Assembly: GCA_015689685.1 (NCBI GenBank)
Contig: WVSL01000015.1
Span: forward strand, 33,883-97,882
DNA from: Rhodobacterales bacterium HKCCE2091
GTDB taxonomy: Bacteria > Pseudomonadota > Alphaproteobacteria > Rhodobacterales > Rhodobacteraceae
Length of the DNA: 64,000 nucleotides
Direction: 5' to 3'
Positions 15,108 to 25,039 of this stretch are shown here, one piece after another. Position 1 is the stretch's first letter. Every line of letters begins with the position of its first letter. Made by a program: the position numbers and the translations under genes. The notes under the pieces are model-generated. The model saw only the letters and a list, made by a program, of their open reading frames with translations, made no database searches and was not told the DNA's origin.

Positions 15108-15726
15108 GGGCGAGATCTCCTATCCTGTAAATCACGGCCTCGGGGTCCGTCTTACTGGCAAAACTCTCGCGCTTCATCTGCCAAATCGCGTCCGCGTCGA
15201 TTTCCTCGGCGCGGTGGGATTTGCCCTTCGGCAGAAGCGCTATTCCGCCATCGGACAGGTGTCGATCCACGAGGCCGAGCAACCTGGGAAGCGGTGCGAG
15301 AGCGCGTGCGGAGACGATATCAGCGTTTTGCGGCGGGGCATCCTCGATCCGTCGGGTCAGGATGCCGACTTCAAGCCCGGCGAGCCTTGCGGTTTCACGG
15401 ATGAAGCCGCATTTCCGCAGGTCGCTTTCGATGAAAGTGAACCGCAGCCCCGGTGCGAGTTCCGCGGCAGCCATCGCACAGACGAGGCCGGGAAAGCCCG
15501 CGCCACTGCCGATATCGAGCCACAGGCCGGAATCGACGTGCCGGAGCGGAAAGACCTGAAAGGAATCCGCGATATGCCGTGACCAGGCCTCCGCCAAGGT
15601 CGACGGCGCAACGAGGTTAATCGCGGGCTGCCACTTCGCCAGCTGCACCGCGTAGATCTCGAGCTTCGTCAGAGTTTCACGTGAAACATTCGCCGCGACG
15701 TAGGCGCGAGCTTCGTCCTCCGTCAT
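15100..15726 (-). CDS. rsmG: 16S rRNA (guanine-527-N7) methyltransferase RsmG
   Basis: SAM-dependent methyltransferase for G527 of 16S rRNA (GidB). The 208-residue protein has the SAM loop [12 protein letters not shown] (about 71-82) and the FIESDLRKC acidic strand. The ATG at 15726 overlaps the mnmG stop by 4 bases. Codons 14-18 (NVSRE) are formed by an embedded parS palindrome at 15674-15687, so this segment is doubly constrained, as protein and as ParB site. Confidence 0.96.
   Translation of the reverse strand: MTEDEARAYVAANVSRETLTKLEIYAVQLAKWQPAINLVAPSTLAEAWSRHIADSFQVFPLRHVDSGLWLDIGSGAGFPGLVCAMAAAELAPGLRFTFIESDLRKCGFIRETARLAGLEVGILTRRIEDAPPQNADIVSARALAPLPRLLGLVDRHLSDGGIALLPKGKSHRAEEIDADAIWQMKRESFASKTDPEAVIYRIGDLARV
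15674..15687. promoter_or_regulatory. parS site inside rsmG
   Basis: GTTTCACGTGAAAC is a perfect 14-base palindrome, the core of the near-universal ParB site. The 16-base consensus TGTTTCACGTGAAACA is matched at 15 of 16 positions here (A replaces the first T). It lies in the 5' coding part of rsmG, about 1.4 kb from parB. Confidence 0.9.
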
Positions 15727-17588
15727 GCGCTCCGCCGACGAAGATGTGTCAGGAGAAGGGTCAGCGCGGCGGGCGTCATCCCCTCGATCCGCGCTGCCTG
15801 GCCGATGGTTGCTGGCCGCACGCGGACCAACTTGCCCTTCAGTTCGTTCGACAAGCCGGACAGCGGTTCGTAATCGAAATCCATGGGGATCGCGTGGGAT
15901 TCATCGCGTTTCAACGTTTCCACGTCCTTCTGTTGCCGGACAACGTAGTGCCGATACTGCGCCTCCCGCTCCACCTGCGCCTTTGCCTCGGGGTCGTGAT
16001 CCGCGAGGGACGGCCAGATCGTCGCGAGGGTTTGGATGTCGATATCCGGGAACGAAAGAAGGTCCAGCCCCGAGCGGCGCTGACCATCCTGTGTCATCGA
16101 CAACCCCTTCGCTGCACCTTCCGACGGCGTGAGCGTGGCGGCTTCCAGTTCTTTCGTCAGGGCATCCAACGCCGCCATCTTCCGTTCGAAGGCTTGCTCA
16201 CGCGCGTCATCGATGATCCCCAAGTCACGCGCGATGGGCGTCAGGCGCTGATCGGCATTGTCCGCGCGCAGGCTGAGCCTGAATTCCGCGCGGGACGTAA
16301 ACATGCGATACGGTTCGGACACGCCGCGCGTGACGAGATCGTCGATCATGACCCCCGCATACGCCTCGTGCCGTCCGAGTTGGAATGGCTCCCTCCCGCT
16401 CGCGAGGAGGGCAGCATTCAGCCCGGCAACCAGTCCCTGCGCTGCTGCCTCCTCGTAACCCGTCGTTCCGTTGATCTGGCCCGCGAGGAACAACCCCGGC
16501 AGCGCCTTGAGTTGCAGTCTGGCATCGAGAGACCGGGGGTCGACGTAGTCGTACTCTATCGCGTAACCGGGTTGCAGGATCTCCGCGTTCTCGAGCCCGT
16601 GAATGGACCTGACGTAGCTCTCCTGCACATCCGGCGGGAGCGAAGTCGAGATGCCGTTCGGATACACCACATCTGTAGTCAGTCCCTCTGGTTCGAGGAA
16701 AATCTGGTGGCTCTCCTTTTCCGCGAACCGTACCACCTTGTCCTCGATGGACGGGCAGTAGCGCGGCCCGACACCTTCGATACGCCCACCATACATCGCG
16801 GACCGGGACAGGTTTTCGCGGATGATGTCGTGCGTCCGAGCGTTGGTATGCGCGATCCCGCAGGCCACCTGGCGCTGAGACGGCGCGCGGGAGAGGAAGG
16901 AAAACAGCACCGGATCGTCGTCGGCCGGCTGCATCTCCAGCGTGTCCCAGGCTATAGTACGCCCATTCAGTCGCGGCGGGGTGCCTGTTTTCAACCGACC
17001 GAGAGGCAGGTCCAGGTTGCGAAGCCGCTCTGACAGGCGGTCCGCTGCGTCATCCCCGATGCGCCCGCCTCGCGACGTGGATTCCCCCATGTGGATGACG
17101 CCACGAAGAAACGTGCCGGTGGTCAAGACGACCGCACCGGCCGTGATCTCGGCGCCATCGCCCAGAACCACGCCCGAAACGGTACCATCGCCGTCCAACA
17201 GATCCACGACCTCGCCGCTGACGATCTCCAGCAAGGGCGTCTCCGCGAGGATCTCTTGCACAGACTGCCGGTACAGCACTCTGTCGGATTGCGTCCGCGG
17301 CCCCTGCACCGCCGGGCCTTTCCGGCGGTTCAGCAGGCGAAACTGGATTCCGGATCGATCTGCGGCCAGGCCCATCAGCCCACCCATGGCATCGATTTCG
17401 CGAACCAGGTGGCCCTTGCCGAGCCCGCCGATCGCGGGATTGCAGGACATGACGCCGATCTGATCCGGCCTCATGGTCACGAGAAGCGTCCGTGCACCGG
17501 CCCGCGCGGCCGCATACGCGGCTTCCGCCCCCGCATGGCCCCCGCCGACGATCACGACATCGCGGTCCCGATGTTTCACGTGAAACAC
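15723..17588 (-). CDS. mnmG: tRNA uridine-5-carboxymethylaminomethyl modification enzyme MnmG (GidA)
   Basis: FAD-dependent partner of MnmE that modifies wobble U34 of several tRNAs. The 621-residue protein has the FAD dinucleotide fold [13 protein letters not shown] (about 10-22), [13 protein letters not shown], and the C-terminal tRNA/MnmE-binding helical domain. The GTG at 17588 is chosen because it has a TAGGAG site and gives the usual length and FHVKH start; the frame remains open further upstream into mnmE. Codons 1-6 are formed by a perfect parS site. Only 2 bases separate it from the mnmE stop. Confidence 0.96.
   Translation of the reverse strand: MFHVKHRDRDVVIVGGGHAGAEAAYAAARAGARTLLVTMRPDQIGVMSCNPAIGGLGKGHLVREIDAMGGLMGLAADRSGIQFRLLNRRKGPAVQGPRTQSDRVLYRQSVQEILAETPLLEIVSGEVVDLLDGDGTVSGVVLGDGAEITAGAVVLTTGTFLRGVIHMGESTSRGGRIGDDAADRLSERLRNLDLPLGRLKTGTPPRLNGRTIAWDTLEMQPADDDPVLFSFLSRAPSQRQVACGIAHTNARTHDIIRENLSRSAMYGGRIEGVGPRYCPSIEDKVVRFAEKESHQIFLEPEGLTTDVVYPNGISTSLPPDVQESYVRSIHGLENAEILQPGYAIEYDYVDPRSLDARLQLKALPGLFLAGQINGTTGYEEAAAQGLVAGLNAALLASGREPFQLGRHEAYAGVMIDDLVTRGVSEPYRMFTSRAEFRLSLRADNADQRLTPIARDLGIIDDAREQAFERKMAALDALTKELEAATLTPSEGAAKGLSMTQDGQRRSGLDLLSFPDIDIQTLATIWPSLADHDPEAKAQVEREAQYRHYVVRQQKDVETLKRDESHAIPMDFDYEPLSGLSNELKGKLVRVRPATIGQAARIEGMTPAALTLLLTHLRRRSA
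17572..17587. promoter_or_regulatory. parS site at the mnmG start codon
   Basis: TGTTTCACGTGAAACA is a full 16 of 16 match to consensus parS. It spans the first codons of mnmG and encodes the FHVKH peptide. It lies about 3.2 kb from the candidate origin gap and about 3.3 kb from parB. Confidence 0.95.
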
Positions 17589-17590
17589 TC

Positions 17591-18874
17591 CTACTTCCCG
17601 ATGCAAAAGGACGAGAAGATCTTGCCCAGAACATCCTCGACACCGATCCTTCCGACCAGCTCTTCCAGTGCGCGGATGGCGGATCGTAGCTCTTCCGCGG
17701 CGGTATCGGCGAACCCGATGTCCTGCTCCACCAAGGATAGTGCTCTCTGAGCGCACCCACTTGCGCGGGACATCGCCGCCACGTGCCGAGATCGAGTCGC
17801 GGTCCGGACTCCTGCAGCGCGCTTCCCTAACACCTCGGCAATCCGATCGACAAGCCCGTCGACGCCATCCCCCGTGACGGCGGAAATGCCCTCACCCCCG
17901 CGAATGTCGACTTTCGATCGAACCACGATGTCTTCGGGATAAAGCAACACCTCAGGTACTTCGGAATCCATCGAAGAAAGCCAGACTCGAAGGTCCGCGG
18001 ACGAAGCCCGCTGCCTCGCCCGGTCGACTCCGATCCCTTCGACGAGGTCAGTCGTCTCCCGGATGCCCGCCGTGTCCAGCAACGTGACCGGCAAGCCGCG
18101 CAGGTCCAGTCGCACCTCGATCACGTCTCGCGTCGTTCCCGCGACCTCCGACGTGATCGCCGCATCGCGACCGGCCAGAGCATTCAGCAGCGTCGATTTC
18201 CCTGCATTCGGCGCACCCATGATGGCGACCTCGAACCCGTCCCGGACGCGTTCCGCCACCCTTGCCCCGCGGACCTCGGCTTCCAGCGTCTGACTGACCT
18301 CCGCCAGCAGTGACAGCACTTCACCGGAAACGTCTTCCGGCACCTCCTCGTCCGCGAAATCTATCGTTGCTTCCAGTAATGCGGCGGCCCTGAGCAGTTT
18401 CGCCCGCAAGCCCTCGACCGTCCGCCCAAGCGCGCCTTCGAACACCCGCATGGCCAGCAGGCGTTGCGCCTCGGTCTCCGCCTCGATCAGATCGCCCAGG
18501 CCTTCGACCTGGGCCAGGTCCATTCGGCCATTCATCAGGGCCCGGCGCGTGAACTCGCCCGGGTCCGCTGGCCTCAACTCCTCCCCCGATCCCAGGACGC
18601 GCAGGACCGTCGCCACGACCGCGCGGCTTCCGTGGGTCTGCAGTTCCACAACGTCCTCCCCGGTGAAACTCGCCGGCCCCGCGAAGACGAGCACCAGTGC
18701 CTCGTCAATCACCGCTCCATCGACGTCCGTCAGCTTCCGCAACGCGAATCGTCCCGGGCCTGGCAGGGCGCCTGCCAACCGTGCCGCCGCCGCGAACGCG
18801 GCCGGTCCCGAGATGCGAACGACAGAGACCCCCGCCCGTCCCGGGGCGGAGGCCTCTGCGAATATCGTGTCCAT
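17591..18874 (-). CDS. mnmE: tRNA modification GTPase MnmE (TrmE)
   Basis: GTPase that works with MnmG at tRNA wobble uridines. The 427 residues consist of an N-terminal tetrahydrofolate-binding domain (about 1-115), a helical domain interrupted by a Ras-like G domain (G1 GAPNAGKS near 217, DTAGIRET switch II), and the C-terminal FCIGK motif with the conserved Cys. The start at 18874 follows a GGAGG site. Slightly shorter than the 440-450 residues common in the family. Base composition in mnmE and mnmG looks less GC-rich at third positions than in the neighbours. Confidence 0.96.
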   Translation of the reverse strand: MDTIFAEASAPGRAGVSVVRISGPAAFAAAARLAGALPGPGRFALRKLTDVDGAVIDEALVLVFAGPASFTGEDVVELQTHGSRAVVATVLRVLGSGEELRPADPGEFTRRALMNGRMDLAQVEGLGDLIEAETEAQRLLAMRVFEGALGRTVEGLRAKLLRAAALLEATIDFADEEVPEDVSGEVLSLLAEVSQTLEAEVRGARVAERVRDGFEVAIMGAPNAGKSTLLNALAGRDAAITSEVAGTTRDVIEVRLDLRGLPVTLLDTAGIRETTDLVEGIGVDRARQRASSADLRVWLSSMDSEVPEVLLYPEDIVVRSKVDIRGGEGISAVTGDGVDGLVDRIAEVLGKRAAGVRTATRSRHVAAMSRASGCAQRALSLVEQDIGFADTAAEELRSAIRALEELVGRIGVEDVLGKIFSSFCIGK

Positions 18875-18893
18875 GGAGGCCTCCGGCGAGAAC

Positions 18894-20165
<1,272 letters not shown>

Positions 20166-20231
20166 ATGGGGAAACAGCCTCGGGTCCGCGGCATCGGCGC
20201 GGACGGATCATGCATCAATCGGGAAGCCCTT

Positions 20232-20252
20232 CCGGGACGGGACCGTCCCCGG
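20232..20252 (-). other. Hairpin in the rho leader
   Basis: GGGACGG (20234-20240) pairs with CCGTCCC (20243-20249), extended by flanking CC/GG. It lies in the 5' untranslated region between the predicted rho promoter and the start codon. No U-run follows, so it is not a plain terminator; it may affect rho translation or early termination (inference). Confidence 0.35.
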
Positions 20253-20261
20253 GCGATGCCG

Positions 20262-20290
20262 CATCTAGGCAGCCCCGCCCGTTTTGTCAA
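20262..20290 (-). promoter_or_regulatory. Sigma-70 type promoter for rho
   Basis: On the minus strand, TTGACA (20290-20285) and TAGATG (20267-20262) are separated by exactly 17 bases. The -35 is perfect and the -10 matches 4 of 6. It lies just after the hemJ stop, giving rho its own promoter. Confidence 0.6.
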
Positions 20291-20297
20291 CGAAAAC

Positions 20298-20753
20298 TCA
20301 GAACGGCTTGGCGATGACCGACACCACGATCACGATCAGCAGCAGGGTCGGAAGCTCGTTCATCATCCGGTAGGTGCGGCCGGTCCGGGTGTCGGTCCCC
20401 GCCGCCAGGTCCTTGCGCCGAAGCGCAAGCCAGTGGTGGAACCACGTCATCGCCAGCACCGCTACCGCCTTGGTCCACGGCCAGCCGAGGCTCCAGTCCA
20501 CCACGCCGGGCGTGAACACGAGCATCAGCCCGAACACCCAGGTCGCGATCATCGATGGGTTCATGATCGCCCGCAGGAGCCGCCGCTCCATCACCTGGAA
20601 CAGCTCCGCCTTCTCGCCCTCGGGTCCCGCCACCTCGACGTGGTAGACGTACAGCCTCGGCAGGTAGAACAGCCCGGCCATCCACGCGATGACCGAGATC
20701 ACGTGCAGGCTCTTGGTCCACGGATAGGCCGCGGCCAGGAAATCGAGGATCAT
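20298..20753 (-). CDS. hemJ: Protoporphyrinogen IX oxidase HemJ
   Basis: Oxygen-independent type oxidase converting protoporphyrinogen IX to protoporphyrin IX in haem synthesis. The 151-residue protein has about four membrane segments. It carries conserved WTKSLHVISVIAWMAGLFYLP with the invariant His, and RTYRMMNELPTLLLI at the C-terminal end. The start at 20753 (MILDF) has a GGAGA site and gives the family length; the frame stays open upstream through the gene-free region but with non-protein-like sequence. In many alphaproteobacteria hemE is next to it; hemE is absent here. Confidence 0.92.
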   Translation of the reverse strand: MILDFLAAAYPWTKSLHVISVIAWMAGLFYLPRLYVYHVEVAGPEGEKAELFQVMERRLLRAIMNPSMIATWVFGLMLVFTPGVVDWSLGWPWTKAVAVLAMTWFHHWLALRRKDLAAGTDTRTGRTYRMMNELPTLLLIVIVVSVIAKPF

Positions 20754-21180
20754 CCCGTCGTCTCCGTCCCGACTCTCTTCAAAGAAATATTTATTAGAAG
20801 AGAAGTTGTGGTGGTTGTAGGGGATCTGGATAGCGGGGATAACCCTGTTGGCCCGCGGTCGTCCACGCATTTCTCCACCTACCGCATCCTGGTGGTCCCG
20901 GGGGATCTGGATGCACGGGAAAACTCGCAAACCGGCCTGAGGATCAATGGCTTGGATACCCGATGCCTGTTGATGACATTCGCATGACACGGGACGAATC
21001 GGCCGCCGCGCGGGGTGTGCACAGAGCCGCGTTGAAAACCCGTCCACGGGGGGATCGGACCGTGGCGCGGGGCCGGCGCGACCCCTCTGTCGTGGAAACC
21101 TGTCGGACCGCCTCCCTGCCCCCTGCCCGTCCCGCGATGACCGACAGGCTTATCCCCGGACTTGTCACCGGGGGCGCCGC
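20754..21180. other. Candidate chromosomal replication origin (oriC)
   Basis: The only gene-free stretch above 300 bases. It lies between minus-strand hemJ-rho-mnmE-mnmG-rsmG-parAB and plus-strand maf-aroE-coaE-dnaQ, so genes on both sides run away from it. In Caulobacter and other alphaproteobacteria the origin lies next to this maf-aroE-coaE-dnaQ-secB block, with haem genes and rho on the other side. It holds an AT-rich tract at 20781-20805, two direct repeats, inverted TTATCCCCG boxes (20834-20842 minus, 21150-21158 plus), a TGTGCACA palindrome near 21016 and two GANTC sites (20771, 20996). No dnaA gene or perfect TTATCCACA box is seen. Confidence 0.6.
20809..20924 (+). repeat. Two imperfect 35-base direct repeats in the origin gap
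   Basis: 20809-20843 and 20890-20924 match at 26 of 35 positions. They share TGGTGGT, then GGGGATCTGGAT, then GGGA-AAC at the same spacing; the start-to-start distance is 81 bases. The 3' end of copy 1 contains a DnaA-box-like TTATCCCCG on the minus strand. They could be initiator-binding iterons (inference). Confidence 0.6.
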
Positions 21181-21780
21181 GTGACCCGTATCGTTCTCGC
21201 CTCCGCCTCGCCGATCCGGGCCGAGCTTCTGACCCGTGTCGGCCTCACCTTCGACACCCGCCCCGCGCGGGTCGACGAGGATGCCGTGCGCCGGGGGATG
21301 GAGGCCGAAGGCGCCCCGCCCCGCGACATCGCCGACGCGCTGGCCGAGCTGAAGGCTGTCAAGGTCTCCGGTCTCGAACCCGGCGCCCTGGTGATCGGCA
21401 GCGACCAGGTGCTGGCCCATGACGGCGCGATCCTGACGAAGCCCGAAACCCGCGACGCCGCCGAGGCGCAGCTTCGCAGGCTCGCGGGCACAGAACACAG
21501 GCTGGTCACGGCCGCCGTCATCGCGGTCGACGGGCAGCCGCAATGGCGCGCCGTCACGGTCGCGCGGCTGACGATGAAGCCGCTGACGGATCGTGCGATC
21601 TCCTCCTATCTCGGCCGCAACTGGCCCGGCGTCTCCGGCTGCGTCGGCGGCTACAAGCTGGAGGAGGAAGGGCCGCGGTTGTTCCAGCGCATCACCGGCG
21701 ACTATTTCACCATCCTCGGCCTCCCGCTCCTGGAGCTCTGCGCGTATCTTGAGACGCGGGGGGAGTTCGAGGATGAGTAA
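21181..21780 (+). CDS. maf: Maf-family nucleotide pyrophosphatase
   Basis: Maf proteins hydrolyse (modified) nucleoside triphosphates to monophosphates. The 199-residue protein starts with the conserved LASASPIRAELL substrate loop, has GSDQVL (about 77) and the ISSYL...GCVGGYKLEEEGPRLF C-terminal region. The start is GTG at 21181. It overlaps aroE by 8 bases and begins the maf-aroE-coaE-dnaQ operon next to the proposed origin. Which Maf subclass it belongs to is not clear by eye. Confidence 0.92.
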   Translation: MTRIVLASASPIRAELLTRVGLTFDTRPARVDEDAVRRGMEAEGAPPRDIADALAELKAVKVSGLEPGALVIGSDQVLAHDGAILTKPETRDAAEAQLRRLAGTEHRLVTAAVIAVDGQPQWRAVTVARLTMKPLTDRAISSYLGRNWPGVSGCVGGYKLEEEGPRLFQRITGDYFTILGLPLLELCAYLETRGEFEDE

Positions 21781-22606
21781 CCAGGTACTTCTGGCAGGCG
21801 TGATCGGTGACCCGATCGCACATTCCAAGTCACCCGCGCTGCACGGCCACTGGCTCAGGCGGTACGGGATCGAAGGCTATTACGTGCCGCTGCACGTCAC
21901 CCATGAAAACCTTCCCAAGGTTCTGAAGACACTACCGAAAATGGGCTTCAAGGGGGTCAATGTCACGATCCCACACAAGGAACAGGCGCTGAGTCTCGCG
22001 GATTCCGTCACCGACCGCGCGGCGCTGATCGGCGCGGCGAACACGCTGACCTACACCAGCTCGGGGACGATGCAGGCGGACAATACCGACGGCGTCGGCT
22101 TCATCGCCAATATTCGGCAGGCCGTGCCCGACTGGGTCGCCGGTACGGGACCGGCGATGGTGCTCGGCGCGGGCGGGGCGAGCCGGGCGATCCTGTCGGC
22201 GCTCCTGTCCGAGGGCGCGCCGCGCGTCATCCTCGCCAACCGCACCCGCGCCCGCGCGGAGGCATTGCGCGAAAAGCTCGGCGCGCGGGTGGAACTGCTG
22301 GACTGGCACCGCATAGCGGACGCGCTGTCCGAGGTGCATACCGTGGTCAACACCACGTCCCTCGGCATGACCGGTTCGCAACCGCTTCACATCGACCTGT
22401 CGCGCGTCCGGCCCGGAACGGTGGCCGCCGATCTCGTCTACACCCCGCTGATGACGGATTTCCTGCTGAACGCGGAGGCCGCGGGATGTCGCGTGGTCGA
22501 CGGGCTCGGAATGCTGCTCCACCAGGCCGCGCCGGGGTTCGAGCGCTGGTTCGGCAAGCGCCCGGTGGTGGACGAGGAATTGCGGCAGGCCGTGCTCGCC
22601 TCATGA
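21773..22606 (+). CDS. aroE: Shikimate dehydrogenase
   Basis: NADPH-dependent reduction of 3-dehydroshikimate to shikimate in aromatic amino-acid synthesis. The 277 residues have the substrate motif IGDPIAHSKSPALH (about 11-24), NVTIPHKE with the catalytic Lys, the NADP fold VLGAGGASRAI (about 130) and NRTRARAE. The ATG follows a GAGG site and lies inside the maf stop region (8-base overlap); the stop overlaps coaE by 4. Confidence 0.96.
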   Translation: MSNQVLLAGVIGDPIAHSKSPALHGHWLRRYGIEGYYVPLHVTHENLPKVLKTLPKMGFKGVNVTIPHKEQALSLADSVTDRAALIGAANTLTYTSSGTMQADNTDGVGFIANIRQAVPDWVAGTGPAMVLGAGGASRAILSALLSEGAPRVILANRTRARAEALREKLGARVELLDWHRIADALSEVHTVVNTTSLGMTGSQPLHIDLSRVRPGTVAADLVYTPLMTDFLLNAEAAGCRVVDGLGMLLHQAAPGFERWFGKRPVVDEELRQAVLAS

Positions 22607-23187
22607 AGCTTCTCGGCCTGACCGGCTCCATCGGGATGGGGAAATCGACGACCGCGGGGTTCTTCCGCGACGCGGGCGTCCCGGTCTGGGATGCCGACGC
22701 GGCGGTCCACAGGCTCTACGCCCCGGGCGGCGCAGCGGTCGAACCCGTCGCGGCGCTTTGCCCCGCCGCGCTGAAGGATGGCGGCATCGATCGCGCAGCC
22801 CTGAAGGACTGGATCGCCGGGGATCCGACCGCCCTGTCCCGGCTGGAATCCGTGGTGCATCCGCTCGTCAGCGCCGACCGGCGGCAGTTCATGGCGGAAC
22901 ACGCCGATGCGCCACTCGTCGTCCTCGATATCCCGCTCCTGTTCGAAACCGGGAACCCTGCCGATTTCGACGCTATTCTGGTGGTTAGTGTCGATTCCGC
23001 GGAACAGAGACGGCGCGTCCTGTCCCGCCCCGGCATGACGGAAGCGCAGTTCGACGCGATTCTATCTCGCCAGATGCCGGATGCCGAAAAACGTGCGCGC
23101 GCCAACCACGTCGTCGAAACGCGAAGCCTTGAACAGACGCGCCGGGACGTGGAGACTCTGATCGCGGACCTGACGGGAGACGGCTGA
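22603..23187 (+). CDS. coaE: Dephospho-CoA kinase
   Basis: Last step of coenzyme A synthesis, phosphorylating the ribose 3'-OH of dephospho-CoA. The 194 residues open with the P-loop LTGSIGMGKST (about 5-15). WDADAAVHRLY (nucleotide/acceptor site) and VLDIPLLFE follow. ATGA overlap with aroE and a 1-base overlap with dnaQ make a tight operon. Confidence 0.95.
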   Translation: MKLLGLTGSIGMGKSTTAGFFRDAGVPVWDADAAVHRLYAPGGAAVEPVAALCPAALKDGGIDRAALKDWIAGDPTALSRLESVVHPLVSADRRQFMAEHADAPLVVLDIPLLFETGNPADFDAILVVSVDSAEQRRRVLSRPGMTEAQFDAILSRQMPDAEKRARANHVVETRSLEQTRRDVETLIADLTGDG

Positions 23188-23876
23188 TGCGCGAGATCGT
23201 GATGGACACGGAAACCACCGGGCTCGAACCGTCCGAAGGCCATCGCGTGGTCGAGATCGGCGGCGTCGAGCTATGGAACCATGTTCCCACCGGCCGCACC
23301 TACCACCAGTACATCAACCCGAAGCGCGACATGCCGGTCGAGGCATTCGACGTTCACGGGCTGAGCGAGGAATTCCTGTCGGACAAGCCCGTGTTCGAGG
23401 ACATCGCCGACGCGTTCCTCGATTTCGTCGGCGACGCGACGCTCGTGATCCACAACGCGAGCTTCGACATGAAATTCCTGAACGCGGAACTGAACTGGGC
23501 GAAGAAGCCGTCCCTGCCGCTGAGCCAGGCGCTCGACACGCTGGCGATCGCGCGGCGGCGGTTCCCGGGCAGCCCGGGGTCACTCGACGCTTTGTGCCGC
23601 CGCTTCGGCATCGACAATTCCGCGCGCGAAAAGCACGGCGCGCTACTCGATTCCGAGATCCTCGCGGAAGTCTACCTGGAACTGATCGGGGGCCGTCAGC
23701 CCGACTTCGCGCTGGCCGGGCCGGCGACCTCGGGCAACGACCGGCAGGGCAGCGCGTGGCGGGCCTATCCCCGCCCCGAACCCCTGCCCCCGCGCTTGAC
23801 CGAAGCCGAGATCGCCGCGCACGACGCCTTCGTCGCAGAACTGGGCGAAGGCGCCGTCTGGCGGCGGTTCGGCTAG
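23187..23876 (+). CDS. dnaQ: DNA polymerase III epsilon subunit (3'-5' exonuclease)
   Basis: Proofreading subunit of the replicative polymerase. The 229 residues have the DEDDh exonuclease motifs: ExoI MDTETTGLE (about 6-14), ExoII HNASFDMKFLN (about 89-99), and ExoIII HGALLDSEILAE (about 150-161) with the catalytic His. A linker and a C-terminal segment for alpha-subunit binding follow. It closes the plus-strand operon and converges on secB with a 4-base overlap of ends. Confidence 0.95.
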   Translation: MREIVMDTETTGLEPSEGHRVVEIGGVELWNHVPTGRTYHQYINPKRDMPVEAFDVHGLSEEFLSDKPVFEDIADAFLDFVGDATLVIHNASFDMKFLNAELNWAKKPSLPLSQALDTLAIARRRFPGSPGSLDALCRRFGIDNSAREKHGALLDSEILAEVYLELIGGRQPDFALAGPATSGNDRQGSAWRAYPRPEPLPPRLTEAEIAAHDAFVAELGEGAVWRRFG

Positions 23877-24370
23877 GCGTCGGCGGTCGTCTGGGCGGCC
23901 TGGCGGCGCTGGATCTCGTTGCGGTAGATCGACAGGAAGTCGATGTTTTCCAGGTTCAGCGGCGGGAAGCCGCCGTCGCGGGTCACGTCATGGACGACGC
24001 GGCGGATGAACGGGAACAGCATCCGCGGGCATTCGATCATCAGGAACGGGTGAAGCTGCGCCTCGGGCACGTTCTCGACCGTGAAGACGCCCGCGTAATC
24101 GAGCTCCATCACGAAGATCGTCTGCGGGGTTTCGTCCTTGGTCTTGCTCTCGACGTTGAGCTTCACCAGCACCTCGTACTGGGTGTCGGCGCGCTTGCGG
24201 GCGTCGAGGCCGACCTTGACCTGGATTTCCGGCTGGCCGGTGGCCTGGATCTGCTTCTGCATCGCGATGTTCTCGAACGAGAGATCGCGGATGTACTGGC
24301 CGAGGACCTGCATCTTCGGCGGCTGAGCGGGTTGCGCCTGCGGATCGGCGGCGCCGTTCTCTTCGGCCAT
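23873..24370 (-). CDS. secB: Protein-export chaperone SecB
   Basis: Tetrameric cytosolic chaperone that holds precursors unfolded and hands them to SecA. The 165 residues contain QYIRDLSFEN, a long LVKLNVESKT strand, and the ECPRMLFPFIRRVVHDVTRDGGFPP block typical of SecB, with a charged C-terminal tail. Its position after dnaQ matches the conserved origin-proximal order in alphaproteobacteria. Confidence 0.96.
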   Translation of the reverse strand: MAEENGAADPQAQPAQPPKMQVLGQYIRDLSFENIAMQKQIQATGQPEIQVKVGLDARKRADTQYEVLVKLNVESKTKDETPQTIFVMELDYAGVFTVENVPEAQLHPFLMIECPRMLFPFIRRVVHDVTRDGGFPPLNLENIDFLSIYRNEIQRRQAAQTTADA

Positions 24371-24424
24371 GTGGGCCTCCCTGGTTATTCTCCGGCGCGG
24401 GCTTAGCAGGAAGGGCCCGAGGCC

Positions 24425-24910
24425 TCAATGGCGCGTCCAGCCCGACGGGCCGGAGCCGCGCGGCGTATCCTCGACCTCGAAATCGCCCTCGATCACGTCG
24501 GCGCGCGGATGCTGCGGACGACCGGCGCCGTTGGCCTGGCCGCGACCGGTCGCGAAGCTGCGCACCTCGACCCGCTTTCCAAGCTCGCGCAGTGCGAACT
24601 GGCGCACCCGCGGGATCAGCAGGAGAAACCCGACGGCATCGGTGAAGAAGCCCGGCGTCAGCAGAAGCGCGCCGGAAAACAGGATCATGGCCCCATGCGC
24701 GAGTGGTTCCGTCGGATCGGTGAGGTCGTTGAAGCTGTCGCGCAGCCGGGCCAGCGCCTGCGCGCCCTGGCTCCGCACCAGCGTCGTGCCGGCGAAGGCG
24801 GTCAGGACGACGATGGCAAGCGTCGGCCACAACCCGATCGCACCGCCCACGGTGATGAAGAGGGCGATTTCGATCAGCGGTACGACCACGAAGATCACGA
24901 ACAGCCACAT
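24425..24910 (-). CDS. fxsA: FxsA-family membrane protein
   Basis: FxsA in E. coli counteracts phage-T7 exclusion by F; the normal role is unknown. The 161-residue protein has an N-terminal hydrophobic segment (FVIFVVVPLIEIALFITVG), the central LVRSQGAQALARLR helix, and a second hydrophobic block containing LLLTPGFFTDAVGFLLLIP, all diagnostic of FxsA. A hydrophilic C-terminal tail of about 50 residues follows. It lies 54 bases upstream of secB on the same strand. Confidence 0.88.
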   Translation of the reverse strand: MWLFVIFVVVPLIEIALFITVGGAIGLWPTLAIVVLTAFAGTTLVRSQGAQALARLRDSFNDLTDPTEPLAHGAMILFSGALLLTPGFFTDAVGFLLLIPRVRQFALRELGKRVEVRSFATGRGQANGAGRPQHPRADVIEGDFEVEDTPRGSGPSGWTRH

Positions 24911-25039
24911 GCGGCCAATCCTCCTGTGCGCGGCGGGGCGGGTGACCGGGACGTGACACCCTGCGCGATGGACTTGTCCCCCGCCAGTCCCTACATATGA
25001 AGCAAGCCGCCGTTATTGAATGCCTGCCAAGGATACCAG

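Noticed and set aside
20963..21184. Frame of 73 codons in the origin gap
   Set aside because: Arg/Pro-rich, with no ribosome site and no recognisable domain, and it overlaps DnaA-box-like sequence. Treated as non-coding.
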